Origin: Corynebacterium lujinxingii
GTDB lineage: Bacteria > Actinomycetota > Actinomycetes > Mycobacteriales > Mycobacteriaceae
Direction: 5' to 3'
DNA length: 64,000 nucleotides
Assembly: GCF_014490555.1 (NCBI RefSeq)
Contig: NZ_CP061032.1
Span: 806,001-870,000 of the forward strand
Part shown: piece after piece, positions 35,702 to 42,909 of the stretch
Layout: every line of letters starts with the position of its first letter
Position numbering within the stretch: position 1 is the stretch's first letter
Made by a program: the position numbers and the translations under genes
The notes under the pieces: generated by a model
The model's input: only the letters and a program-made list of their open reading frames with translations
Told to the model about the DNA's origin: nothing
Database searches by the model: none

Positions 35702-35965
35702 AGCGAAACACAGACCGCTGAGTCGACGCAGTCACGGTAAAGACGGAGCCGTCTAGGCGGTGCTCGAGGTTGTGCGAGACACAGTGACGCTGGGCGTCGG
35801 TAAGCGATGCGCATTCGGCGACATTGATGGAAAGCCGAGTTTTGCCGCCCGTCGTGTTGACGCCCTGGCTGCCTGGAGTCGACGATTCCGCGAAACGCTC
35901 CGCGAGATCGGCGGCGGCGATGACCGCACCGTCGGGGATCCCCGGGCTATGGTCAGGTCGTTCAT
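35702..35965 (-). pseudogene. arfB: arfB copy 1, heavily decayed
   Basis: The start NDLTIA is followed by a frameshift within the CCCGGGGATCCC run; in the corrected frame GIPDGAVIAAADLAERFAES, SQGVNTTGGKTRLSINVAE and LEHRLDGSVFTVTASTQRS can be read, all recognisable ArfB sequence. The catalytic GGQ motif has become GSQ and the basic C-terminal tail is missing. This is the most degraded of three arfB copies. Confidence 0.8.
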
Positions 35966-36157
35966 GCCGCCGAGCCTAGGTGCCCACAACCCTTTCTCGT
36001 CTCGGCGGAAGCGGAGACCGCGTCGCGACGGCCGGGATCCAGCCTCAGTATTATCCTCGTCACCGGTTGATCCGAACGCTTTTTGCTCCTCCTTCTCCCG
36101 TCGGGCTCCGATTTCAGCGCCCTTCGCAGGTGACAGTGATCGCTTGATCCGCTCGAA

Positions 36158-36508
36158 CTACCGGTTCCGATCAGCGGTCGAAAGATTTTCGCAGCAGCCG
36201 GATCTGCGGCGTCGGTGCCGCCGCCGTAGCCTGACGAGCATCCCCGCCATGACGGCCATCACGACGACGGTCCCGGCACCGATGATCCAGGGATTACCGA
36301 GGAGCCCACCGACGCCTGCGAGTGCTCCGCCCGCCGCGATGAACGGCAGGCCGCAGCAGAGCAGCGACGGAAGCGCACAGCATGCCAGCAAGAGCAGCCC
36401 GGTCCCTGCAGCGACGACGGGACCGGCGCGCCGTTCGTCGCGGTCCTGATCGGCGCTCATCGTCTGCTTCAGGATGAGATCTCCCCGATTGCCTGCGTTG
36501 CCGTTCAT
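36158..36508 (-). CDS. Cys-rich small membrane protein of the mer operon
   Basis: A 116-residue protein with two to three membrane segments. The first contains paired cysteines (LLLLACCALPSLLCCGLPF), the pattern used by MerT-like mercuric ion importers to pass Hg(II), and the protein ends with RRSGCCENLSTADRNR, another vicinal pair. Its ATG (36508) overlaps the merA stop as ATGA, so the two are translationally coupled. It is not an obvious MerT or MerE by sequence; the transport role is inferred from Cys placement and context. Confidence 0.7.
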   Translation of the reverse strand: MNGNAGNRGDLILKQTMSADQDRDERRAGPVVAAGTGLLLLACCALPSLLCCGLPFIAAGGALAGVGGLLGNPWIIGAGTVVVMAVMAGMLVRLRRRHRRRRSGCCENLSTADRNR

Positions 36509-37941
36509 GCGCAGCACGACAGCAGCGACGGGTCGGTGGTGAAGGCCTTCGCGGCGATCCGGATGCCCTCGGCCATGGTCAGGTAGGGGGCCCAGGCGTT
36601 GGCGACCTCGGCGACGGTCCTGCCGAGCACGTGGACGCCTGCGGCGGCGAGCTCCCCGGCGTCCTTGGCGACGGCGGTCAGGCCGAGGATCTCTTTCGTC
36701 TCGGCGTTCACGACGATCTTGATGAACCCGCGGGTGTCGCGGTTCACCAAGGCGCGGGGCACGTGGTGCAGGGGCAGGACGCGGCAGTCGCAGCGGATCC
36801 CCGCGGCGAGGACGTCCTTCTCGGTCATCCCGACCGCGCCGATCGCGGGCTCGGTGAACGTCACCCGCGGCAGGCGGGCGTAGTCGACGGACCGGTCGGC
36901 GTCGGCGAACGCGTTCTCGGCGACGAGGGTGCCGTGGTGGGCGGCGACGTAGACGAACTCGGGGTGCCCGGTCACGTCGCCCGCGGCCCAGACCCGCGGG
37001 TTCGAGGACTGCAGCCGGTCGGAGACGACCACCTCGCCGGAGTCTCCGGTATTCACCCCGACCGCATCGAGGTTCAGGCCATCGGTGACGGGACGGCGTC
37101 CGAGGGCGACCAGGACCTGGTCGGCGCGGAACTCCTGCGAGCCGCCGGACAAGGCGGCGGTCACGACGGCCTCGCCTCCCGTGCCGCGGGAGACCCGGGT
37201 GGGCACTGCGCGGCTGACGACGCGGATACCCTCGTCGGCGAACACCTCCTGGAGCGCCTTCGACACCTCCGGCTCCTCCTTCGAGGCGAGCCGGGACCGC
37301 ACGAGCAGCGTGACCTGCGAGCCGAGTCGGGCGAACAGCTGCGCCTGCTCCAGGGCGACGTAGCCGCCGCCGAGCACCAGCAGCGACTCGGGGACCTCCG
37401 TCAGCTCCATCGCCGTGGTCGAGGTCAGGTATCCGGTCTCCTTCAGGCCGTCAATCGGCGGTGCCCACGGGCGAGAACCAGTCGCGACTAGGTAGTGGTG
37501 GGCCTCGATGGTCTCGACGCTTCCGTCGGCTCCGGCAACATCGAGAACCGGCGCATCAGGGGTGCCCACGAACGAGGCGTCGCCGCGGAGGACCTGCCAG
37601 CCGTAGGAGTCGGCGACGTCGGCGTACTTCTCGCCGCGCAGCGACTCCACTAACGCTTGCTTCCCAGCGATCAGCGCGGGCATGTCGACGGGATCCGCGG
37701 TCGTCGCGATCCCGGGGAACCGGGTTGCGGCGTCGACGGCGACGTGCCGCGCGCCGGCCGCGGCGATGAGCGCCTTCGACGGGACGCAGCCCGTGTTCAC
37801 GCAGGTGCCGCCGAGCGTCCCGCGCTCGATCATCACCACCGACTTCCCGAGCGTGCTGGCGCGGATCGCAGCGGCGAACGCGCCGCCTCCCGATCCGATG
37901 ATGGCGAGATCGTACTTCGTAGGCATCGCTGCTCCTGTCAA
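36505..37941 (-). CDS. merA: Mercuric reductase
   Basis: A 478-residue FAD-dependent disulfide oxidoreductase that reduces Hg(II) to volatile Hg(0) with NADPH. The FAD-binding site (AIIGSGGGAFAAAIRAS), the redox pair GTCVNTGCVPSK, the NADPH site (LVLGGGYVALEQAQLFARLG) and the C-terminal vicinal cysteines SLLSCCA that deliver Hg are all present. The N-terminal heavy-metal-binding domain of longer MerA proteins is absent, as in many actinobacterial forms. It is transcribed divergently from merR across an 83-bp operator region. Confidence 0.95.
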   Translation of the reverse strand: MTGAAMPTKYDLAIIGSGGGAFAAAIRASTLGKSVVMIERGTLGGTCVNTGCVPSKALIAAAGARHVAVDAATRFPGIATTADPVDMPALIAGKQALVESLRGEKYADVADSYGWQVLRGDASFVGTPDAPVLDVAGADGSVETIEAHHYLVATGSRPWAPPIDGLKETGYLTSTTAMELTEVPESLLVLGGGYVALEQAQLFARLGSQVTLLVRSRLASKEEPEVSKALQEVFADEGIRVVSRAVPTRVSRGTGGEAVVTAALSGGSQEFRADQVLVALGRRPVTDGLNLDAVGVNTGDSGEVVVSDRLQSSNPRVWAAGDVTGHPEFVYVAAHHGTLVAENAFADADRSVDYARLPRVTFTEPAIGAVGMTEKDVLAAGIRCDCRVLPLHHVPRALVNRDTRGFIKIVVNAETKEILGLTAVAKDAGELAAAGVHVLGRTVAEVANAWAPYLTMAEGIRIAAKAFTTDPSLLSCCA

Positions 37942-37974
37942 CTCTTGGCTTTCTGCTCTGTCTCAGCCATACTG

Positions 37975-37998
37975 GACCTTCCAGTGCAGGGGAAGGTC
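37975..37998 (-). promoter_or_regulatory. MerR operator / merA promoter
   Basis: GACCTTCC (37975-37982) and GGAAGGTC (37991-37998) form a perfect 8-bp dyad with 8 bp between. On the minus strand a TTGACC -35 box overlaps the dyad and CAGTAT lies 20 bp beyond it, the overlong spacing that MerR corrects by twisting DNA when Hg(II) binds. Confidence 0.8.
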
Positions 37999-38024
37999 AA
38001 GCGCGGCCACGGAGGGAGACAGCA

Positions 38025-38414
38025 ATGCGGATCGGAGAACTCGCCGAGAGGGCGGGCACTACCGCGAAGACCCTTCGCTTCTACGAGGAACAGGGCCTTC
38101 TGCCCCCGCCCGAGCGCACGCCGTCCGGATACCGCGACTACGCGCCCGAGACGGTCGCTCGGATCGACTTCGTCCACCGCGGCCAGGCCGCGGGCCTCAC
38201 CCTCGCCCAGATCCACCAGATCCTCGACATCCGCGACGGCGGCCATGCGCCCTGCGAGCACGTGCGCGACCTGCTTGACGTGCGCCTCGCTGAGATCGAG
38301 CAGCAGATCGCGCAGCTCTCCGTGCTGCGCGACACTATCGCAGACCTCAGACAGGACGCCGCGCACCCGGACCCTGAAACGTGCAGCACCGATCAAGTGT
38401 GTAGGTACTTGTAG
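38025..38414 (+). CDS. merR: Mercury-responsive MerR regulator
   Basis: A 129-residue MerR protein: the winged HTH MRIGELAERAGTTAKTLRFY, YEEQGLLPPPERTPSGYRDY, a dimerisation coiled coil and three cysteines in the Hg-binding positions (HAPCEHV and ETCSTDQVC). It starts 27 bp from the operator dyad and should both repress and, with Hg(II), activate the divergent merA unit. Confidence 0.93.
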   Translation: MRIGELAERAGTTAKTLRFYEEQGLLPPPERTPSGYRDYAPETVARIDFVHRGQAAGLTLAQIHQILDIRDGGHAPCEHVRDLLDVRLAEIEQQIAQLSVLRDTIADLRQDAAHPDPETCSTDQVCRYL

Positions 38415-38457
38415 ACGACGGGAGTCAATGACTCAAACGCTACAACCCCGATATGCG

Positions 38458-38706
38458 CTAGCGCATGTCGATGCCGCCGGTGCCCACCTCGATATTTTTG
38501 GTGGTGGCCGCGACAGCACACAGCAGCGGCATCGGGGCGGAGGCCTGCAGCGCGAAGTGGTGGACTCGGAAGCACGCGTTGTTCACGCCGATTTCGTCCG
38601 CAGCCTGGGTGATCTCCAGACGAGTCTTGGCGATCTTTTCCGCAGATGGCCCGCACTAGCTGCCGAAGGCGTAATGCCCGAAGCTTAAGAAGCCGAACGC
38701 TTTCAT
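38458..38706 (-). pseudogene. LLM-class flavin monooxygenase, N-terminal fragment with stop
   Basis: An AAAAGGAG box precedes the ATG at 38706, and the frame reads KAFGFLSFGHYAFGS, then a TAG (38658-38656), then KIAKTRLEITQAADEIGVN, FRVHHFALQASAPMPLL and NIEVGTGGIDMR, the start of a luciferase-like flavin monooxygenase. Everything after about residue 83 is missing where the merR segment begins. The mer block therefore probably inserted into, or recombined with, this gene. Confidence 0.8.
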
Positions 38707-38764
38707 TGGATAACACTCCTTTTGATGGTGTTAACGAGAGGGGGTAACTTTGCGACGACGTACC

Positions 38765-38788
38765 GTCGAGTTCAAATTTAACGTGTAG
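38765..38788 (+). repeat. 24-bp repeat, copy B
   Basis: Identical to copies at 35553 and 41801. It lies 40 bp upstream of the higB start and closes the segment holding arfB copy 1, the mer genes and the LLM fragment. Confidence 0.85.
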
Positions 38789-38810
38789 CGTTATTGACGC
38801 TTTGCGTTAT
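38788..38810 (+). promoter_or_regulatory. Possible HigA operator/promoter
   Basis: GCGTTAT occurs twice, 16 bp apart (38788, 38804), around TTGACGC, directly before the higBA genes; a likely autoregulation site of the antitoxin, unproven. Confidence 0.35.
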
Positions 38811-38827
38811 GGGGGATAGGGTGAAGC

Positions 38828-39109
38828 ATGATCCAGTCGTTCGCTGACAGGGATACTGAGCGTCTGTGGAATCGAGAGCGGGTTCGCTCGATCGATTCCC
38901 GCATTCACTCAGTAGCGCTGCGCAAGCTTCGCCAGCTTGGGTACGCGCAGACTCTTGATGAGTTACGGATTCCCCCGGGAAACCGGCTCGAGGCGTTGAA
39001 TGGTGATCGGCGGGGTCAGTTCAGCATTCGAATCAACGACCAGTGGCGGATCTGTTTTCGGTGGTCCGCCGCGGGGCCAGAGGAGGTTGAGATCGTTGAC
39101 TACCACTGA
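38828..39109 (+). CDS. higB: HigB/RelE-type toxin
   Basis: A 93-residue RelE-superfamily toxin, IQSFADRDTERLWNRERVRS to NDQWRICFRWSAAGPEEVEI, the usual HigB pattern of ribosome-dependent mRNA interferases (basic residues and a closing WR-CF-W strand). The toxin gene comes first, as in hig operons, and overlaps the antitoxin start by 14 bp. Confidence 0.92.
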   Translation: MIQSFADRDTERLWNRERVRSIDSRIHSVALRKLRQLGYAQTLDELRIPPGNRLEALNGDRRGQFSIRINDQWRICFRWSAAGPEEVEIVDYH

Positions 39110-39404
39110 CAAGCTCCCTCCGGTTCACCCCGGTGAGATCCTCATGGAGGACTTTCTCAAGGAAATGGGGATCACCCAGCACAAGCTCGCCGTCTCCATC
39201 GGCGTACCGCCACGCCGGATCAACGAAATCGTTCACGGTAAGCGCGCTGTAACCGCTGACACGGCCCTTCGCTTGGCTAAGTTCTTCGGAATGAGCCCCC
39301 AGTTCTGGCTCGGGTTGCAAACCCAGTACGACCTGGATGTGGCGGAAGGCAAAATCCTCGCCGAGATCGAGCGGATTCAGCCGGTTCACGCTGTCTCGGC
39401 GTAG
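39096..39404 (+). CDS. higA: HigA-type antitoxin
   Basis: A 102-residue XRE-family antitoxin: PPVHPGEILMEDFLKEMGIT, then the HTH QHKLAVSIGVPPRRINEIV and FFGMSPQFWLGLQTQYDL, the standard HigA layout. The best start is the TTG at 39096, 9 bases after a perfect AGGAGG, inside the end of higB. It neutralises HigB and probably represses the operon. Confidence 0.92.
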   Translation: MTTTDKLPPVHPGEILMEDFLKEMGITQHKLAVSIGVPPRRINEIVHGKRAVTADTALRLAKFFGMSPQFWLGLQTQYDLDVAEGKILAEIERIQPVHAVSA

Positions 39405-39457
39405 CGGTTACCCGAACCAGGTCGTCAGCGTGAGGATATGCACGCGGATGGTTCGAA

Positions 39458-39901
39458 CTAGGGAATTTGGGGCCGCCGTCGCGTGGACTTGAGTTCCGAG
39501 CGCCGCTTTTTCGCTTCGAGACGGCGTCGCACCGAGCTCCGCGTCGGCTTGGTCCTGCGTCGCGGGGGAGGAGGCGGAGCGAGCGCCTCGCGCAAGAGGG
39601 CGGCCATGCGTTCGCGTGCCTCGGCGCGGTTGCGTACCTGCAATCACTGGGTCGATGCGGTAACGGTAAGGACGGTGCCGTCTAGGCGGTGCTCGTGGTT
39701 GTGGAGGACGCGGCGACGCGGGGCGTCGGAAAGCGATGAGCGCGTAGCGATATCGACGGAAAGCTGCACTTTGCTGTCCGTAGTATTGACGCCTTGGCCG
39801 CCTGGACCCGACGACTTCGCGAACCGCTCCGTCAGGTCGGCGGCGACGATGACCAGACCGCCGGGGATCCCTGGGCCAGGCGCGATGGTCAGGTCGTTCA
39901 T
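39458..39901 (-). pseudogene. arfB: arfB copy 2, one in-frame stop
   Basis: The full-length reading frame of a 147-codon ArfB is present, including an intact GGQ motif (SGPGGQGVNTTDSKVQL) and the basic tail (RRRTKPTRSSVRRRLEAKKR), but a TGA at 39646-39644 stands where the intact copy has an Arg codon after ASTQ. It is close to copy 3 in sequence and its decay is recent. Confidence 0.85.
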
Positions 39902-39932
39902 ACCGCCCAGCTTAGTTAGAGTTGTTTCCGGA

Positions 39933-40316
39933 TCAGACCCGCCGTGCGAGATCAGGGTAGTGTACGACCACTCCGTCACCGTCGACCTTCAACTCGACGT
40001 CGACTCCCCGTGTTCCGCTTTCGTATCGGACAGTTTCAGCATCGACGGAGCTGTAGTACTGGTCTGATGCGATCACCTGGAGGGACGGTATATCAATCCA
40101 AGCCATGATCAGCTGCGTTTTCGGAACCTGAGTCTCAAGCAGCGTCAAGCGACGAATAGATAGTGTGTTGGTGAGAAGGCACAGACCGAGATCGCAATCG
40201 AGTGCGGCTTTCATGTCGGCTGACTGGACGATACCGGGGATGGTGCGAAAAGGCAGGTAGCTTTCGACTGAAACTCGGTTGAATTCAAGTTCAACGTGTA
40301 GTGACTTCAACCCCAC
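39933..40316 (-). CDS. Short protein with a glycolipid-binding-like (DUF1089) C-terminus
   Basis: A 127-residue protein with a GTG start. The C-terminal half (MAWIDIPSLQVIASDQYYSS and ELKVDGDGVVVHYPDLARRV) resembles the end of the putative glycolipid-binding DUF1089 family, which is normally about 190 residues; the N-terminal part is shorter and less similar. Its first codons overlap a degenerate copy of the 24-bp repeat (LHVELEFN). It may be a functional short variant or a truncated gene. No ribosome-binding site stands out. Confidence 0.45.
   Translation of the reverse strand: MGLKSLHVELEFNRVSVESYLPFRTIPGIVQSADMKAALDCDLGLCLLTNTLSIRRLTLLETQVPKTQLIMAWIDIPSLQVIASDQYYSSVDAETVRYESGTRGVDVELKVDGDGVVVHYPDLARRV
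40278..40301 (+). repeat. Degenerate 24-bp repeat
   Basis: Matches the 24-bp repeat at 20 of 24 positions and lies in the 5' part of the DUF1089-like gene. It may be the ancestral coding sequence from which the three exact copies derive. Confidence 0.5.
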
Positions 40317-40364
40317 ATGGTATACCTGATTGACTACTCGCTGAGCGCTCAGTAATCTAGCCTT

Positions 40365-41126
40365 GTGGATGACCGCACCAAACGACGTGTAGAACTTGAG
40401 TTAACGCAAGAGGAAGCGGCTCGAAAAGCTGGGGTTTCTCTCGCGACTTGGCGACGCTGGGAGTTAGACCCAGACTCGGTAAGCGCGAAAACTCGAGTCG
40501 CATGCGAGGGTGTCCTCGAAGCTACTTCGGAATTCGAGCGAACGCTCTCCAAATCATATGAGGCTTTCGCTGGCTCATGGAAAGATTCGTCCATGCTCAC
40601 GCCGAGACAGGCGTACGCAATTAGTCTACAGCTGGATCTTTGGGCCGACACAGATATCGCGGAGTGGTTGCGGGATCCAAGTGAGCCGCTCCACGATGTT
40701 TCGCCGTTCGACCACTTCGATCTTCGTGTCATGATGCACGTGGGGGAGAATCGAGCTTGGGCAGAAGGAGTCCGGCAACGGTGTTACGTCATTTCTGAGG
40801 ATATTCAGTCCGGAACGCTTCCGTTTGACCATCCAGGACCCCTGATCGATGAGATTTTGATCGGAGCGGCTCTCGATGGCGCGCAGGGTCTTCTGGAGGA
40901 TATGCCTGAACTTTTCGCTAAAATCCCGTCCCGAGATGGCATTTTTGATGATGAACATTTCGAAATTGGGGACGATGATTGGGACGTAGTAGCTGAAGGT
41001 TTTCGGGATGCCTGCGGATCGGATGATTGGGAAATTCCACTTTGGAAATGGCACCCGCTACTTCCGTGGGTTTTGACTCGACGCCCGCCATTTACTTGGT
41101 TCGATTTGGGCGGGACCTCCGAGTAG
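40365..41126 (+). CDS. XRE-type HTH protein with uncharacterised acidic C-terminal domain
   Basis: A 253-residue protein. Residues 5-50 form an XRE helix-turn-helix (LELTQEEAARKAGVSLATWR, RWELDPDSVSAKTRV). The remaining 200 residues are acidic and Trp-rich (DDDWDVVAEGFRDACGSDDW, WKWHPLLPWVL) and match no family I know. GTG start at 40365. It stands alone on the plus strand among toxin-antitoxin modules and could be an antitoxin-like or defence-linked regulator; there is no direct evidence. Confidence 0.7.
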   Translation: MDDRTKRRVELELTQEEAARKAGVSLATWRRWELDPDSVSAKTRVACEGVLEATSEFERTLSKSYEAFAGSWKDSSMLTPRQAYAISLQLDLWADTDIAEWLRDPSEPLHDVSPFDHFDLRVMMHVGENRAWAEGVRQRCYVISEDIQSGTLPFDHPGPLIDEILIGAALDGAQGLLEDMPELFAKIPSRDGIFDDEHFEIGDDDWDVVAEGFRDACGSDDWEIPLWKWHPLLPWVLTRRPPFTWFDLGGTSE

Positions 41127-41242
41127 TCCATCAGCAGAGTTGATTGATCTGTTTGCCCCGAATCGAATGCATGGTCCGAGGAGTCGGTGGGCAAGCTATT
41201 GGTGATATTAGCAACGAAATGCATGGGGGTTCATCTCCGTGG

Positions 41243-41497
41243 CTAATCAAGCAAACTACGATACTGCTTACGCGCCTTCATTGAGTGGATGATGGCTTCA
41301 GTACCGTCATCCCAGAGGAGAACGACAATCTCCAGCAACCGCATAGAGGAATCAAATCCGAGCCGAAGTTCACGCTGCGGGTTATCCTCGTCGAGTGGCG
41401 CTTTGTATACACATCCGGAAGTGGCTGCAGTGAGCGAGGATTCCGGTTCGATACCGTGCTTTTCAGCGCTACGGCGGACCTCGATCTCAAATGGCAT
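41243..41497 (-). CDS. Putative toxin of a two-gene module (small protein, 84 aa)
   Basis: An 84-residue protein, PFEIEVRRSAEKHGIEPESS to LLEIVVLLWDDGTEAIIHSM and KARKQYRSLL. Small proteins of this pattern occur in actinobacteria directly after ribbon-helix-helix antitoxins and resemble BrnT-like RelE-fold toxins (a basic H-MKAR-- end). The start overlaps the upstream antitoxin by 11 bp, typical of toxin-antitoxin pairs. Toxin function is inferred from context. Confidence 0.7.
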   Translation of the reverse strand: MPFEIEVRRSAEKHGIEPESSLTAATSGCVYKAPLDEDNPQRELRLGFDSSMRLLEIVVLLWDDGTEAIIHSMKARKQYRSLLD

Positions 41498-41732
41498 TTT
41501 TTAGAGCCTTGCGGATTGCCTGCGATCGCGACAACCCGTGTGAGGCGGCATACTGGTCGAGATGAAAGGCTTCGCTAGGGGAGAGGCGGATGGAAACAAC
41601 TTGCGCGGCTTCCTCATCCCGTGGTTTTCGCCCGCGTTTCCGTAGCTTCTCCACGTCGTAGCCTTCTTCGGCTTCGGCTACCCATGCGTCAATCTGCTCT
41701 TCGCTAATCGGCTTGCCGTTTATCGTCTTCAT
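41487..41732 (-). CDS. Ribbon-helix-helix antitoxin
   Basis: An 81-residue protein: KTINGKPISEEQIDAWVAEA (the toxin-binding part) followed by a CopG/RHH domain, AAQVVSIRLSPSEAFHLDQY and ASHGLSRSQAIRKAL. First gene of the pair with the 41243-41497 toxin. A CGTAATACG partial palindrome (41742-41750) just upstream is a candidate autoregulatory operator. Confidence 0.85.
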   Translation of the reverse strand: MKTINGKPISEEQIDAWVAEAEEGYDVEKLRKRGRKPRDEEAAQVVSIRLSPSEAFHLDQYAASHGLSRSQAIRKALKNAI

Positions 41733-41800
41733 GCAAGATATCGTAATACGGAATTGCAGTCGCTACTGTGGCCTAAAAGGTGGCCGAATACTTAAAACCG

Positions 41801-41824
41801 GTCGAGTTCAAATTTAACGTGTAG
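41801..41824 (+). repeat. 24-bp repeat, copy C
   Basis: Identical to copies A and B; it ends 8 bp before the 3' end of the intact arfB. Confidence 0.85.
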
Positions 41825-41832
41825 GGGCTGAG

Positions 41833-42276
41833 CTAGGGAATCTGGGGGCGTTTGCGCGTCGACTTCAGCTCCGAGCGCCGCTTCTTCGCTTCGAGACGGC
41901 GCCGCATCGAACTCCGAGTCGGCTTCGTCTTGCGACGCGGCGGAGGCGGCGGGGCAAGCGCCTCGCGCAGCAGGGCGGCCATGCGCTCGCGGGCTTCGGC
42001 GCGGTTGTGGATCTGCGACCGTTGGGTCGACGCAGCCACGGTGAGGACGGTGCCGTCTAGGCGATGCTCGAGGTTGCGTAAGATGCGGCGGCGTTGGGCG
42101 TCGGAAAGCGATGCGCACGCGGCGATATCGATGGAAAGCTGCACCTTGCTATCGGTGGTGTTGACGCCCTGGCCACCGGGCCCCGATGATCTTGCGAACC
42201 GCTCCCTCAGGTCGGCGGCCGCGATAACCACGCCGCCGGGGATCCCCGGGCCGGGCGCGATGGTCAGGTCGTTCAT
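41833..42276 (-). CDS. arfB: Alternative ribosome-rescue factor ArfB (peptidyl-tRNA hydrolase)
   Basis: A 147-residue release-factor-like hydrolase that rescues stalled ribosomes independently of tmRNA. The catalytic GGQ is in SSGPGGQGVNTTDSKVQL, and the basic tail that enters the empty mRNA channel (RRKTKPTRSSMRRRLEAKKR) is intact. I took the ATG at 42276; one three codons earlier is possible. It is the only functional copy of three in the window, flanked by RHH and RelBE toxin modules. Ribosome rescue and mRNA-cleaving toxins being neighbours is suggestive but may be coincidence. Confidence 0.93.
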   Translation of the reverse strand: MNDLTIAPGPGIPGGVVIAAADLRERFARSSGPGGQGVNTTDSKVQLSIDIAACASLSDAQRRRILRNLEHRLDGTVLTVAASTQRSQIHNRAEARERMAALLREALAPPPPPRRKTKPTRSSMRRRLEAKKRRSELKSTRKRPQIP

Positions 42277-42297
42277 GTCGCCCACCCTACGTCCGAG

Positions 42298-42585
42298 CTA
42301 AAAATCGCGATATATCTCGCGGCGATGGCCGATGGAAAGCACCTCGATTGTGATTGTGCCGTCGTTGATGAGAGCGAGGATTCGGTACGCACCGACGCGG
42401 TAACGCCACTCGCCGGGCCGATTCGCGGTGAGCCCTTTCCCAAATGCTCGTGGGTTGGTGCAACCTTCCAAGTTGTCTTTGATCCAGGAGGCGATGATCC
42501 GCGCGTCGAATCGGTCCATCTTCTTCAACTGCTTGCGGGCGCGGGCCGTGAATTCGACCTTGTACTCTCCTGCCGCTGCGTTCAT
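42298..42585 (-). CDS. relE: RelE/ParE-family toxin
   Basis: A 95-residue toxin: YKVEFTARARKQLKKMDRFD, AFGKGLTANRPGEWRYRVGA, YRILALINDGTITIEVLSIG and HRREIYRDF, the typical RelE endonuclease signature with conserved Arg and C-terminal Tyr. It lies 9 bp downstream of its antitoxin. Confidence 0.93.
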   Translation of the reverse strand: MNAAAGEYKVEFTARARKQLKKMDRFDARIIASWIKDNLEGCTNPRAFGKGLTANRPGEWRYRVGAYRILALINDGTITIEVLSIGHRREIYRDF

Positions 42586-42594
42586 TGGAAGTTG

Positions 42595-42810
42595 CTACTG
42601 GTCGAGGTCGGCCAAGATTTCGTCGAGACTGTAGCGCTTGCCGGTGTCGTGAGCGATTGCGTCGCGAAGCTCCTGTAAATCGTGCGCGTCCTCAATCTTC
42701 TCCATGATCGCATTGCGGGCGAAGTCGGAAAGAGTTACGCCCTCGAAGCGCGCGTACTTGCGCACTAGCTCGGCGTCATTGTCATCCATCCGGATTGTCA
42801 TCGTTGCCAT
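42595..42810 (-). CDS. relB: RelB-like antitoxin (DUF6290)
   Basis: A 71-residue antitoxin with an N-terminal RHH domain (TMTIRMDDNDAELVRKYARF, then VTLSDFARNAIMEKIED) and a C-terminal toxin-binding helix (RYSLDEILADLDQ). First gene of the RelBE pair; controlled from the palindrome at 42832-42848. Confidence 0.92.
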   Translation of the reverse strand: MATMTIRMDDNDAELVRKYARFEGVTLSDFARNAIMEKIEDAHDLQELRDAIAHDTGKRYSLDEILADLDQ

Positions 42811-42831
42811 GGGTACCCCCTTTCATCAAAC

Positions 42832-42848
42832 TGAATACAGTGTATTCA
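42832..42848 (-). promoter_or_regulatory. RelB operator palindrome
   Basis: TGAATACA-G-TGTATTCA is a perfect 17-bp palindrome 21 bp upstream of the relB start, the expected place for antitoxin autorepression. Confidence 0.75.
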
Positions 42849-42909
42849 GCGGGTGACTGGTGTGCAACGGTCAATCGAGCGCCCGACGCCTCCGCCTCCA
42901 CTGGCACGC

